A DNA stretch of 33,793 bases from Burkholderiales bacterium (GTDB taxonomy: Bacteria > Pseudomonadota > Gammaproteobacteria > Burkholderiales > Ga0077523), in contig JAIEQG010000062.1 in the NCBI GenBank assembly GCA_019747905.1, forward strand, positions 1 to 33,793, written 5' to 3'. Position 1 is the first letter of the stretch, and every line of letters starts with the position of its first letter. Under the pieces are notes generated by a model. That model was given only the letters and a program-made list of their open reading frames with translations. It made no database searches and was not told the DNA's origin. Shown here piece by piece: positions 17,433 to 27,542 of this stretch. Made by a program: the position numbers and the translations under genes.

Positions 17433-20400
17433 ACTCGCTGCTGCCGGAGTATGCCGAGCTGCACTGCCTCAGCAATTTCAGCTTCCTGCGCGGCGCCTCC
17501 CATCCCGGAGAACTGGTTGAACGTGCGCACAGGCAGGGGTATCGCGCACTGGCCATCACCGACGAGTGCTCGCTGGCCGGCGTGGTGCGGGCCCATGGGG
17601 TAGCCAAGGAGAAAGGGCTGCCGCTGTTGATCGGGGCCGAGTTCGCGGTCGAGGCCGCGCCACCATTTCGTCTGGTGGTGCTGGCCTGCCATCGCGAAGG
17701 CTACGGCAACCTCAGCGCGTTCATCACCCGGTTGCGCCGGGCGTCGCCGAAGGGCAGCTATCGCTTGCGGATCGAGGACATCGACCCCGTGGAACTCGAG
17801 GGCTGCGTGCTGCTGTGGGTGCCGGATCGCGTGGCCGAGTCCTCCGCGTTGTCGTCGCAGGGGCAGTGGCTGCGAGAGCGTTTCGCCGATCGCCTGTGGA
17901 TCGCCGCGGAACTGCTGCACGCCGTCGACGACAAGGTCTGGCTGCAACGCCTGCGCGATCTCGGTGAGCGGGCGGGGTTGCCGTTGGTGGCGGCGGGCGA
18001 CGTGCACATGCATGTGCGCTCCCGCAGAAAGCTGCAGGACGTGCTGACCGCCATTCGCATCGGCAAACCGCTCACCCGGTGCGGCACGGCGTTGCACCCG
18101 AACGCCGAACGGCACCTGCGCTCGCGCTTGCGCCTGGGCCGGCTCTATCCGCCCGAGCTGCTGCAAGCCACCCTCGACGTCGCGGCGCGCTGCAGTTTTT
18201 CGCTGGACGAGCTGCGCTACGAGTATCCGGAGGAGGTCGTGCCGGCCGGGGCGACGCCGCAATCCCATCTGCGCCGCCTGACGTACGAAGGGGCGATGCG
18301 GCGTTTTCCCGATGGCATTTCGACGAAGGTGCGGGACCAGCTCGAAAAGGAGCTGAAGCTCATCGGCGAGATGCAGTACGAGCGGTTCTTTCTCACCGTG
18401 CACGACATCGTGCGCCACGCCCGCGACCAGGAGATCCTCTGCCAGGGGCGCGGTTCGGCCGCCAACTCCGCCGTGTGCTACTGCCTGGGCATCACCGAAG
18501 TGAGCCCGGAGAAGACGGTCCTGCTGTTCGAGCGCTTCCTCTCGAAGGAGCGCAACGAACCGCCCGACATCGACGTGGACTTCGAGCACGAGCGGCGCGA
18601 AGAAGTGATGCAGTACCTCTATGGAAAATACGGCCGCGATCGCACTGCGCTGACGGCGACGGTCATCAGCTATCGCATCCGCAGCGCCATCCGCGACGTG
18701 GGCAAGGTGCTCGGCTTCGATGCGCAGACCGTGGATCGTTTCGCGAAGAATCACCAGTGGTGGGATTCGCGCCAGGGGCTCGAGGAGCGCTTGCGCGAAG
18801 CGGGGCTCGATCCGCAGGGGCGGGGCGAGCAGCAATGGATTTCCCTCGTGCTGCAGCTGCTGCTCTTTCCGCGGCATCTCAGCCAGCACACCGGCGGTTT
18901 CGTGATCTCGCGCGGACCGGTGAGCCGCATCGTGCCCATCGAGAACGCGGCCATGGCCGAGCGCACCGTCATCCAGTGGGACAAGGACGACCTCGACACC
19001 CTGGGGCTGCTCAAGGTCGACGTGCTGGCGCTCGGCATGCTGACCGCCATCCGGCGCACGCTCGAGTTCATGAGCCGGCGTCACGGGCGCCGCTGGCGCA
19101 TGCAGGACATTCCGTCGGAAGACGCCGCGACCTACGACATGATCTGCGCAGCCGACACGGTGGGCGTGTTCCAGATCGAAAGCCGGGCCCAGCAATCGAT
19201 GCTGCCGCGATTGCTGCCGCGGAAGTTCTACGACCTGGTCGTCGAAGTGGCGATCGTGCGGCCCGGCCCCATCCAGGGCGGCATGGTGCATCCCTATCTC
19301 GAATGCCGGCGCGCGGGCAGGCCCGTCCGCGATTTGCGCAAGGAACTGGAGCCCGCCCTGGCGCGCACGCTGGGCATCCCGATCTTCCAGGAACAGGTGA
19401 TGCAGATCGCGATGATCGCGGCCGACTTCACGCCCGGCGAAGCGGATCAGTTGCGACGCGCGATGGCGGCGTGGAAGCGCAAGGGCGGGCTGGGACCGTT
19501 CCACGACAAGCTGGTGGGCCGCATGAAAGCCAAGGGCTACGACCCCGAATTCGCCGAAGCCATCTTCCGCCAGATCGAAGGCTTCGGCGAGTACGGCTTT
19601 CCGGAAAGCCACGCCTACAGTTTCGCGCTGCTCGCCTATGTCAGTGCGTGGCTCAAGTGCCATGAACCCGCGGCTTTCCTCGCGGCGCTGCTCAACTCCC
19701 AGCCGATGGGGTTCTATTCGGCCAGTCAACTGGTGCAGGACGCGAAACGCCATGGCGTGGAAGTGCGGCCGGTCGACGTTTCGCACAGCGACGTGCAGGC
19801 CACGCTCGAAGATCTGCCGCAGACGCCGGCAGTGCGGCTGGGGCTCGAGACGATCGCCGGGTTGTCGAAAGCGACGGCGACGCGCATCGCCGCGGCTCGT
19901 TGCGAACGACCGTTCGAGAATGCGGCCGATCTGGCGCGCCGTGCCGCGCTCACGGTGGGCGACATGAAGCGGCTGGCTGCAGCCGATGCACTGATGAGCC
20001 TCGCGGGCCATCGCCGGCAGCAGCTGTGGGAAGCGGCCGCGTTGCACCCGACGACGGAACTGCTGGCCGATGCGCCGATCCACGAACAGATGCTGCTGCT
20101 GCCGCCGGCACCGGAAGGCGAGGAGATCCTGCTCGATCATGCGGCGCTGGGCTTGAGCCTGCGGCGTCACCCGCTGGCGTTGTTGCGCCCTCTGTTGCAG
20201 AAACGTCGCATGCTGTCGTCCGCGCAGCTGCGCGATCTGCCCGGCGGCCGGCGCACCCGCACCTGCGGCATCGTCACCGTCCGGCAGCAACCGGGCACCG
20301 CCCACGGCACCATCTTCGTGTCGCTCGAAGACGAGGACGGCACCATCAACGTCATCGTGTGGCGCCACGTGCGCGAGCGGTTCCGCATTCCGCTGCTGCG

Positions 20401-20530
20401 CTCACGCCTGATGGCGGTGCACGGCAAGTGGCAGCGCGAAGGAGCGGTCCAGCATCTGATCGCCGACCGGTTGGAGGACTGGTCCCATCTCATCGGTCCG
20501 CTGCGGTCGGAGAGCCGGGATTTTCATTGA
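17429..20530 (+). CDS. dnaE2: Error-prone DNA polymerase III alpha subunit DnaE2
   Basis: A 1033-residue C-family polymerase, the catalytic member of the mutasome. Domains in order: PHP (about 1-270) opening YAELHCLSNFSFLRGASHP, the degenerate metal motif usual in DnaE2; polymerase palm with PDIDVDFEHERREEV (about 385-400), which holds the catalytic aspartates; fingers with VRPGPIQGGMVHPYL and FQEQVMQIAM; tandem HhH region (FGEYGFPESHAYSFALLAYVSAWLKCHEP); OB-fold near the C-terminus (CGIVTVRQQPGTAHGTIFVSLEDEDG). It copies damaged DNA at the cost of mutations after SOS induction. The ATG overlaps the imuB stop. The longer frame from 16601 is a shadow over imuB. Confidence 0.96.
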   Translation: MNSLLPEYAELHCLSNFSFLRGASHPGELVERAHRQGYRALAITDECSLAGVVRAHGVAKEKGLPLLIGAEFAVEAAPPFRLVVLACHREGYGNLSAFITRLRRASPKGSYRLRIEDIDPVELEGCVLLWVPDRVAESSALSSQGQWLRERFADRLWIAAELLHAVDDKVWLQRLRDLGERAGLPLVAAGDVHMHVRSRRKLQDVLTAIRIGKPLTRCGTALHPNAERHLRSRLRLGRLYPPELLQATLDVAARCSFSLDELRYEYPEEVVPAGATPQSHLRRLTYEGAMRRFPDGISTKVRDQLEKELKLIGEMQYERFFLTVHDIVRHARDQEILCQGRGSAANSAVCYCLGITEVSPEKTVLLFERFLSKERNEPPDIDVDFEHERREEVMQYLYGKYGRDRTALTATVISYRIRSAIRDVGKVLGFDAQTVDRFAKNHQWWDSRQGLEERLREAGLDPQGRGEQQWISLVLQLLLFPRHLSQHTGGFVISRGPVSRIVPIENAAMAERTVIQWDKDDLDTLGLLKVDVLALGMLTAIRRTLEFMSRRHGRRWRMQDIPSEDAATYDMICAADTVGVFQIESRAQQSMLPRLLPRKFYDLVVEVAIVRPGPIQGGMVHPYLECRRAGRPVRDLRKELEPALARTLGIPIFQEQVMQIAMIAADFTPGEADQLRRAMAAWKRKGGLGPFHDKLVGRMKAKGYDPEFAEAIFRQIEGFGEYGFPESHAYSFALLAYVSAWLKCHEPAAFLAALLNSQPMGFYSASQLVQDAKRHGVEVRPVDVSHSDVQATLEDLPQTPAVRLGLETIAGLSKATATRIAAARCERPFENAADLARRAALTVGDMKRLAAADALMSLAGHRRQQLWEAAALHPTTELLADAPIHEQMLLLPPAPEGEEILLDHAALGLSLRRHPLALLRPLLQKRRMLSSAQLRDLPGGRRTRTCGIVTVRQQPGTAHGTIFVSLEDEDGTINVIVWRHVRERFRIPLLRSRLMAVHGKWQREGAVQHLIADRLEDWSHLIGPLRSESRDFH

Positions 20531-20559
20531 GCGGCGCGCGATATCTGACGCCACTTCTC

Positions 20560-20581
20560 TGTAACGACAAATGTCACTACA
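20560..20581. promoter_or_regulatory. Palindromic operator candidate of brnTA
   Basis: The 22-bp site has symmetrical blocks TGTA-AC-GACA-AA-TGTC-AC-TACA, with 8 of 11 positions paired in each half. It ends exactly at the base before the brnT ATG. BrnA represses its own operon, so an operator overlapping the promoter or start is plausible. Confidence 0.5.
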
Positions 20582-20857
20582 ATGAACCCCGAATGGGACG
20601 AGCGAAAGCGAACGGCCAATCTCCGCAAGCACGGTATCGACTTCGTCGGCTGCGAAGCTATCTTCGACGGCGTGACGAAGACCATGGTCGACGACCGGCG
20701 CGACTACGGAGAGGAACGGTTCGTGACGTTCGGTCTGCTCGAAGGTCGCGTCGTTGCTGTGGCTCACACCGAAACCGCAGACACCATCCGCGTGATATCG
20801 ATACGAAAAGCGACGAAACATGAGCAAGTCCTCTTTTTCGAAGGCATCCAAGACTGA
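20582..20857 (+). CDS. brnT: BrnT-type ribonuclease toxin
   Basis: A 91-residue protein of the BrnT family, RelE-like RNases that cut mRNA. Typical features are the opening EWDERKRTANLRKHGIDF, the segment VVDDRRDYGEERFVTFGLLEGRVVAVAHTE and the end RVISIRKATKHEQ, where R and K residues form the catalytic face. No purine-rich ribosome binding site is visible: the palindrome abuts the start codon, so the mRNA may be leaderless or poorly translated. The stop lies inside the next gene (38-bp overlap). Toxin-first order is usual for brnTA. Confidence 0.9.
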   Translation: MNPEWDERKRTANLRKHGIDFVGCEAIFDGVTKTMVDDRRDYGEERFVTFGLLEGRVVAVAHTETADTIRVISIRKATKHEQVLFFEGIQD

Positions 20858-21101
20858 CTGGAAACGTGTCGATGCACTTCCGGACAGTGCGATCGATCTT
20901 TCGGACAACCCCGAGGTGACTCCGGAGATGTTCGCCAAAGCTTTCGTGCGCCGGGGCTTGGCGGCAAGTCCGACGAAAGAGCAAGTGACGTTGCGATTGG
21001 ATGCCGAGGTGCTCGCATGGTTTCGCGCACAGGGCAAAGGCTATCAAACGCAGATCAATCGTCTCTTGCGGGCCTACATGGAGGCGCGGCGAGGCAAGTA
21101 G
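20820..21101 (+). CDS. brnA: BrnA-type antitoxin
   Basis: A 93-residue protein. The N-terminal half (SKASKTDWKRVDALPDSAIDLSDNPEVTPEMF) is the toxin-binding part and the C-terminal half (VTLRLDAEVLAWFRAQGKGYQTQINRLLRAYM) is the ribbon-helix-helix DNA-binding module of BrnA. It binds BrnT and represses the operon. The ATG overlaps the end of brnT, so the two are translationally coupled. The pair sits between dnaE2 and a PEP-CTERM remnant beside a tRNA gene, a common place for accessory cassettes. Confidence 0.9.
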   Translation: MSKSSFSKASKTDWKRVDALPDSAIDLSDNPEVTPEMFAKAFVRRGLAASPTKEQVTLRLDAEVLAWFRAQGKGYQTQINRLLRAYMEARRGK

Positions 21102-21233
21102 GCCGTGATGGGATCTTCATTGAGCAGCAAAGCCGTTGCGGCAATGCAGTCCGTCCTCTGTAAAGATTCGCGAAAGATGAATTTCGCTTTCCCATGCCGA
21201 TCGCAACGCATGACGACCGGATACCTGCCATGA

Positions 21234-21470
21234 CGCCGGACTCGGCATAGCCTACGGTCAATACGATCCCGCAATGGTGGCCGCAACGAACAGCGCACTT
21301 TCGGTGTCGGGTCGAAGTATTCGTTCGTCTTCAGCGAGTACGTCGGGACCCTGCCGATTCCGGAATCGGCCGCCTATGCGTTGATGGCGGCGGGCCTGCT
21401 GGGCTTGGGCATCCGCCGGCTGCAGCTTTTGCCCCGACTCGCGGCGCGCTTCGTGTCGGCACTGATTGCC
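21234..21470 (+). pseudogene. Decayed PEP-CTERM protein tail
   Basis: A frame opened by a stop at 21231 and without any good start codon reads into a PEP-CTERM-like tail: Y-S-F-V-F-S-E-Y-V-G-T-L-P-I-P-E-S, then the helix AYALMAAGLLGLGI and RRLQ. The helix and the following arginines match the sorting signal, although PIPES replaces the usual VPEPS. The frame does not stop after the basic cluster but runs on through the tRNA gene, so the original 3' end is lost. The bulk of the protein is missing. It is probably the remnant of a larger exported protein. About 130 bp before it, nothing is recognised. Confidence 0.45.
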
Positions 21471-21550
21471 GGCTTGGGGCGTTCGAAGATCGCATGGCGC
21501 GGCGATGGCGCCCGGCGCGGCGGTTTCGCGGAAACAGGGCGCAGCGGCGT

Positions 21551-21626
21551 TGGCGCCCCGAACACGAATCGAACGTGCGACCTGCCCCTTAGGAGGGGGC
21601 TGCTCTATCCACTGAGCTACCGGGGC
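21551..21626 (-). tRNA. tRNA-Arg (anticodon CCT)
   Basis: On the minus strand a 76-nt cloverleaf reads GCCCCGGTAGCTCAGTGG at its 5' end and finishes with an encoded CCA. The acceptor stem pairs GCCCCGG with TCGGGGC (one G-T pair). The anticodon arm is GCCCC-CTCCTAA-GGGGC, anticodon CCT, which reads AGG. The T arm contains GTTCGATTC. A REP pair lies about 80 bp upstream of its 5' end. Confidence 0.97.
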
Positions 21627-21705
21627 GTGCGGGCAGGATTCTAATCGAATAGGCCTTTGGGTCAGACGACATACGCTGGCTGCGCTGTTGCCTCGGTGCG
21701 CTACT

Positions 21706-21829
21706 CCCTCCCCCAGCTTCGCTGGGGGAGGGTTGGGGTGGGGGCAGGCTGTGCTGTGATGACCAGTCTGGACTACTGGGGCGTTGACTGCCCCCATCCC
21801 AGCCTTCCCCCGCCTTCGGCGGGGGAAGG
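21706..21829. repeat. REP-like palindrome pair, facing outwards
   Basis: Hairpin 1 (21706-21732) has arms CCCTCCCCC/GGGGGAGGG, apical pairs AGC/GCT, loop TTC, then TTGGGGTGGGGGC. Hairpin 2 (21803-21829) has arms CCTTCCCCC/GGGGGAAGG, apical pairs GCC/GGC, loop TTC, and is preceded by GCCCCCATCCCAG. The order of the two halves is reversed relative to the other clusters. It lies between the tRNA and uup, upstream of both. Confidence 0.85.
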
Positions 21830-21913
21830 GGCGCACGGCCTTCTGCATTTGAGCAGACGAAGCGACGCACAGCCTCGGGTAGCATACCGCCCTCGCAACC
21901 GCCGTTCCCCGCA

Positions 21914-23806
<1,893 letters not shown>

Positions 23807-23844
23807 CCCACGGCCTCCAGCACCCCACGAAGGAGAGCACACCC

Positions 23845-24204
23845 ATGAGACTGAACCTGCGCGCGGTGATCGCAGCCGCGCTCCTGATGACCACCGGTCA
23901 GGCGATGGCCGCTAACACCAGCTTCATGAACGACTCCGTGCTGGCGGAGCTGCGCGATGACGACGTCACGATGCTGCTCGCGACCATCGAGGAAGCGCTC
24001 GAACTCCCGCAAGGGGAGGCGAGCCGTTGGGAGAACAAGGGTACCGGCGCCCAGGGCACCATCACCCGCCTCGGCGGGTTCTCGAAGGAAGGCCGGGAAT
24101 GCCGCAAACTCCGGGTTGAGACTCGGGCGCGGGGGCGTTCGAGCGACAGCGAGTGGGACTACTGCCGCGCCCCGTACGGGCGCTGGGAGCTGACGCCGCG
24201 CTGA
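23845..24204 (+). CDS. Small exported protein resembling RT0821/Lpp0805-type surface antigens
   Basis: A 119-residue protein with a signal peptide (MRLNLRAVIAAALLMTTGQAMA). The mature part has the pattern of the 17-kDa surface antigen group (W-E-N-K-G-T-G-A-Q-G-T-I, then E-C-R-K-L-R-V, then D-Y-C-R), with two cysteines. No lipobox cysteine follows the signal peptide, so it is probably soluble in the periplasm rather than a lipoprotein. An AAGGAG ribosome binding site precedes the ATG. It begins 39 bp after uup and is followed by the DUF2189-type gene at 43 bp, suggesting one transcript. Function is unknown. Confidence 0.7.
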   Translation: MRLNLRAVIAAALLMTTGQAMAANTSFMNDSVLAELRDDDVTMLLATIEEALELPQGEASRWENKGTGAQGTITRLGGFSKEGRECRKLRVETRARGRSSDSEWDYCRAPYGRWELTPR

Positions 24205-24247
24205 GAAAGAAAGGCCGCGGGATCGACGGCCGGGAGGAGGGGCAGAC

Positions 24248-25024
24248 ATGATCGAGCGGGTCGATGATCGTTCACCGGGGGATTCCCCATTCCCGGAGGC
24301 GCGCGTGGCTGCGCCCGGCGCCCCGTGGCGCTGGCTGGTTCTCGGTTTCGCCGACATGCGTGCCGCACCGGGGGCCAGCCTGTTCTACGGGGTCGTCTTC
24401 GCCCTGATGGGGGCAGCTCTGATCCTCGCCGTGGGCTCGGCAGCGGTCGAACTGGCGCTGGTCACGGGCTTCCTGCTGGTGGCACCGTTCCTGTCGGTCG
24501 GGGTGTACGACCTCAGCCGGCGGCGGCAGCAGGGCGAGCAGCCGATGCTTGCCCCGACGCTGACGGCCTGGAAGGCCAATGCTCCGGCCTTGGGGTTCTA
24601 CGCCCTCATCCTGGCGCTGCTGCTTGCGGTCTGGATCCGGGTGTCCGTGGTCGTGGTCGCGCTGTTCTTTTCCAGCGGAGCGCCAATGGAGCAGGGGGTG
24701 CTGGCGGAGCTGGCGAGCAGCCTGGATGGGTGGATCTTCATGGGGGCCTATGCAGCGGCCGGCGGTGGCTTCGCGCTCCTGGTGTTCGCCACCAGCGTCG
24801 TCTCCATCCCGATGCTGCTCGACCGTGCCGAGATGGACACCATCACCGCCATGATCGCGAGCTACACGGTCCTCAGGCGCAATTTCGCCACGATGCTGCT
24901 GTGGGCGGCCATCATCGTGGGGTTGATGGCGGTGGGGTTCTTCACGTACTTCATCGGCCTGGTGGTCGTGGCGCCGCTGATCGGCCACGCCACCTGGCAC
25001 GCTTACCGAGATACGGTGGCTTGA
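24248..25024 (+). CDS. DUF2189-type integral membrane protein
   Basis: A 258-residue protein with six hydrophobic segments: about 45-62, 65-85, 113-140, 160-185, 210-230 and 230-250. The pattern [21 protein letters not shown] followed by helices and by a segment P-M-L-L-D-R fits the DUF2189 family, which has no known function. GGAGGAGGGG lies upstream of the ATG at good spacing. It may share a transcript with the small exported protein upstream. It acts in the inner membrane; no catalytic motif is seen. Confidence 0.8.
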   Translation: MIERVDDRSPGDSPFPEARVAAPGAPWRWLVLGFADMRAAPGASLFYGVVFALMGAALILAVGSAAVELALVTGFLLVAPFLSVGVYDLSRRRQQGEQPMLAPTLTAWKANAPALGFYALILALLLAVWIRVSVVVVALFFSSGAPMEQGVLAELASSLDGWIFMGAYAAAGGGFALLVFATSVVSIPMLLDRAEMDTITAMIASYTVLRRNFATMLLWAAIIVGLMAVGFFTYFIGLVVVAPLIGHATWHAYRDTVA

Positions 25025-25095
25025 ACTCCCCCTCGCGGCCAGAGCAGTCGTGGGCTCACGGGGGGGCGGTCCTCCCGGAATTCCCAGAATAGTCT

Positions 25096-25123
25096 TTGTG
25101 AATCAGGGGGCCTCCTGTACACT
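25096..25123 (+). promoter_or_regulatory. Sigma-70-like promoter candidate for rhlE
   Basis: TTGTGA (25096-25101) and TACACT (25118-25123) are separated by 16 bp and resemble -35 and -10 boxes. They lie about 100 bp before the rhlE start, which would give a 5' leader of roughly 95 nt. Long leaders are common for RNA-helicase genes. The match is moderate. Confidence 0.35.
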
Positions 25124-25226
25124 CCGACAGATTACCCAGCGACCGCCCAGCCCCTTCAAGGCGGGTTCCCGGCAGAGGATGACGACTTCGTCTCGCGGTC
25201 TGCCTCCACAGGAGAATCAACCACCC

Positions 25227-26684
25227 ATGCAGTTTTCCGATCTCGGACTGTGCGAAGAACTGCTTCGCGCAGTCACCGAGCAGGGCTACACCGAGCCCAC
25301 CCCGATTCAAGCGAAAGCGATTCCGGCAATTCTGCTCGGCAAGGACGTGATGGGGGCTGCCCAGACGGGCACCGGCAAGACCGCCGGCTTCACCCTGCCG
25401 CTGCTGCAGCGTCTCAAGCAACACGCCAATACGAGCGTGTCGCCGGCCCGCCACCCCGTGCGCGCCCTGATCCTGACGCCCACGCGCGAACTCGCCGCCC
25501 AGGTATTCGAAAGCGTGCGCGGCTACAGCAAGTTCATCCCGTTGCGCAGCACGGTGGTCTTCGGTGGCGTCGACATCGCCCCGCAGACCAGGGATCTGCG
25601 CGCGGGCGTCGAGATCCTCGTCGCGACCCCCGGCCGCCTGCTCGACCACGTGCAACAGAAGACGGTCAGTCTCAACCAGGTGGAATTCCTGGTGCTCGAC
25701 GAGGCCGATCGCATGCTCGACATGGGCTTCATGCCCGACATCAAGCGCATCCTGTCGCTGCTTCCGGCCAAGCGGCAGAGCCTGCTGTTCTCGGCCACAT
25801 TCTCGGACGAGATCCGCCGCCTCGCGGACGGCCTGCTCAAGGAACCGGTCACGATCGAGGTCGCCAGGCGCAATTCGGTCACCGAAACCGTCACCCACGC
25901 CGTCTACCGCACGCCGGAAACGCGCAAGCGCGAGCTGCTGGCGCGCCTGGTGGTCGAGCGCGACATGAAGCAGGTGCTCGTATTCGTCCGCACCCGCCTC
26001 GGCGCTTCGCGGCTGGCCCATCAGTTGGTCAAGGACGGTATCGATGCCTCGGCGATTCACTCCAACCGCACGCAGCAGGAACGGATGGATGCCCTGGCCG
26101 GCTTCAAGGAAGGCAAGATCCGCGTGCTCGTGGCCACCGACATCGCGGCGCGCGGGCTCGATATCGAGCAGTTGCCGTGCGTCATCAACTACGAGCTGCC
26201 GCACACGCCCGAAGACTACGTGCATCGCATCGGTCGCACCGGTCGTGCCGGCCAGTCCGGCGAGGCGATCTCGCTGGTGGCCGACCAGGAAAAGGAATAC
26301 CTCGAACGCATCGAGCGCCTGCTGAAAGCCAAGATCATCGAGCAGACGCTCGAGGGGTTCGATCCCACGGCGCAAGCGCCTCGGCTGCATCGTCACCCGG
26401 TGCGTGACCGCGAACCCGGCGCGCGTGACCGTGACCACGCGCCGAGGGATCGAGCGCCCCGCGAGCGGGATCAGATTCCCCGCGAACGCGAACGCACGGC
26501 CCGCACGCCGTACGCGCGCCCGGCGCCGCTGCCGAAGGACCCGCTGTTCAATCAACCGTACGAGCCCTCGGCCACTGCCACGCGACCGACTCCCACGGCA
26601 GGCGCCAGCCCGGCGAAGCCTGGTCCGAAGCGGCAGGTGGCCGCCCTGTTCCTTCCGCCGCTGCCGGCGGAGCAGGAGAACTAG
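25227..26684 (+). CDS. rhlE: DEAD-box ATP-dependent RNA helicase RhlE
   Basis: A 485-residue cytoplasmic helicase. Motifs in order: Q motif ([10 protein letters not shown], about 24-33), motif I AQTGTGKT, Ia [37 protein letters not shown] and [12 protein letters not shown]. After about residue 375 there is a tail rich in R, D, E and P (for example [17 protein letters not shown]), low in complexity and probably disordered, that would bind RNA. RhlE unwinds RNA during ribosome maturation and mRNA decay, more so in the cold. The ATG at 25227 follows AGGAGA and gives the family start MQFSDLGL. The longer upstream frame covers the leader. Confidence 0.94.
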   Translation: MQFSDLGLCEELLRAVTEQGYTEPTPIQAKAIPAILLGKDVMGAAQTGTGKTAGFTLPLLQRLKQHANTSVSPARHPVRALILTPTRELAAQVFESVRGYSKFIPLRSTVVFGGVDIAPQTRDLRAGVEILVATPGRLLDHVQQKTVSLNQVEFLVLDEADRMLDMGFMPDIKRILSLLPAKRQSLLFSATFSDEIRRLADGLLKEPVTIEVARRNSVTETVTHAVYRTPETRKRELLARLVVERDMKQVLVFVRTRLGASRLAHQLVKDGIDASAIHSNRTQQERMDALAGFKEGKIRVLVATDIAARGLDIEQLPCVINYELPHTPEDYVHRIGRTGRAGQSGEAISLVADQEKEYLERIERLLKAKIIEQTLEGFDPTAQAPRLHRHPVRDREPGARDRDHAPRDRAPRERDQIPRERERTARTPYARPAPLPKDPLFNQPYEPSATATRPTPTAGASPAKPGPKRQVAALFLPPLPAEQEN

Positions 26685-26702
26685 TCCCGGACTGCGCCGC
26701 TC

Positions 26703-27542
26703 ATGGATCTGCGCATGTCCACGCGGCTCACCGCATTGCTCGAACGACCTGAGGATTCCATCTGCCTCGCCGAAGCGGCGTTGCTGGTGGCCGAAGCGCA
26801 GTACCCCGGCCTCGACATCGAGAATTATCTGGCGCGCATCGACGGTTTCGCGCGCGAGCTGCGCGAGCGGCTGGGGGACGAGGCCGGCCACACCGAGCGC
26901 CTCGGGGCGCTGAACCAGTACCTGTTCCAGGAACTCGGCTTCGCGCCCGACACGGACAACTACTACGACCCGCGCAACAGCTTCCTCAACGAAGTGCTGG
27001 AGCGCCGCCGCGGGATCCCTCTTAGCCTCTCCATCGTCTACATCGCAGTGGGGCGGCGCCTCGGCCTCGACCTGCGCGGCGTGTCGTTTCCCGGGCATTT
27101 CCTGGTGAAGTGTCCGGTGGACGGCGGCATGGTGGTGCTCGATCCGTATCACGGCGGGGCCTCGTTGTCGCTCGAAGACCTGCAGAAGCGCCTGCGCGAA
27201 GTCCGCGGCGGCGAAGTCTCGCGGGCCATCCTGTCGGAGATGCTGGTCTCGGCCGCGCCGCGCGAAGTGATGGTGCGCATGCTGCGCAACCTGAAGAGCA
27301 TCTACCTGAAGGCACAGCAACTGAACGACGCGCTCGCCGTGCTCGAATGGCTGGTGCCGCTCGCGCCGGGCGATCATGAGGAAGTGCGCGACCGAGGTGT
27401 GGTGTACCAGGAGCTCGAATGCTTCCGTGCCGCCCTGGCGGATTTCGAGCGCTACGTCGCGCTGGAGCCGAAGGCCGCCGATGCCGAGGCGATCCGCGGA
27501 CGCATCGTGGAGATGCAGAAGCTCGCTGCGCGGTTGAATTGA
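26703..27542 (+). CDS. SirB1 family protein (transglutaminase-like fold plus TPR)
   Basis: A 279-residue protein. Residues about 30-190 are the SirB1 N-terminal region, related to transglutaminases: RRGIPLSLSIVYIAVGRRLGLDLRG, then PGHFLVK and VLDPYHGG. The histidine and aspartate of a catalytic triad are present, but the cysteine position is not a cysteine, as is usual for the family, so enzyme activity is doubtful. Residues about 195-270 form two TPR-like helix pairs (LKSIYLKAQQLNDALAVLEWL; ECFRAALADFERYVALEP). E. coli YchA is the best-known relative, with no defined biochemistry. It overlaps the EamA gene by 4 bases and follows rhlE at 18 bp. Confidence 0.85.
   Translation: MDLRMSTRLTALLERPEDSICLAEAALLVAEAQYPGLDIENYLARIDGFARELRERLGDEAGHTERLGALNQYLFQELGFAPDTDNYYDPRNSFLNEVLERRRGIPLSLSIVYIAVGRRLGLDLRGVSFPGHFLVKCPVDGGMVVLDPYHGGASLSLEDLQKRLREVRGGEVSRAILSEMLVSAAPREVMVRMLRNLKSIYLKAQQLNDALAVLEWLVPLAPGDHEEVRDRGVVYQELECFRAALADFERYVALEPKAADAEAIRGRIVEMQKLAARLN

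Noticed and set aside
17372..20368. Minus-strand frame of 998 codons opposite dnaE2
   Set aside because: It mirrors the codon phase of dnaE2, has no recognisable domain and is dominated by H, R, Q and A. The plus-strand product is a full DnaE2.
21381..21644. Plus-strand small protein running through the tRNA
   Set aside because: Its second half is the antisense of tRNA-Arg; only the first part is meaningful, as a decayed PEP-CTERM tail.
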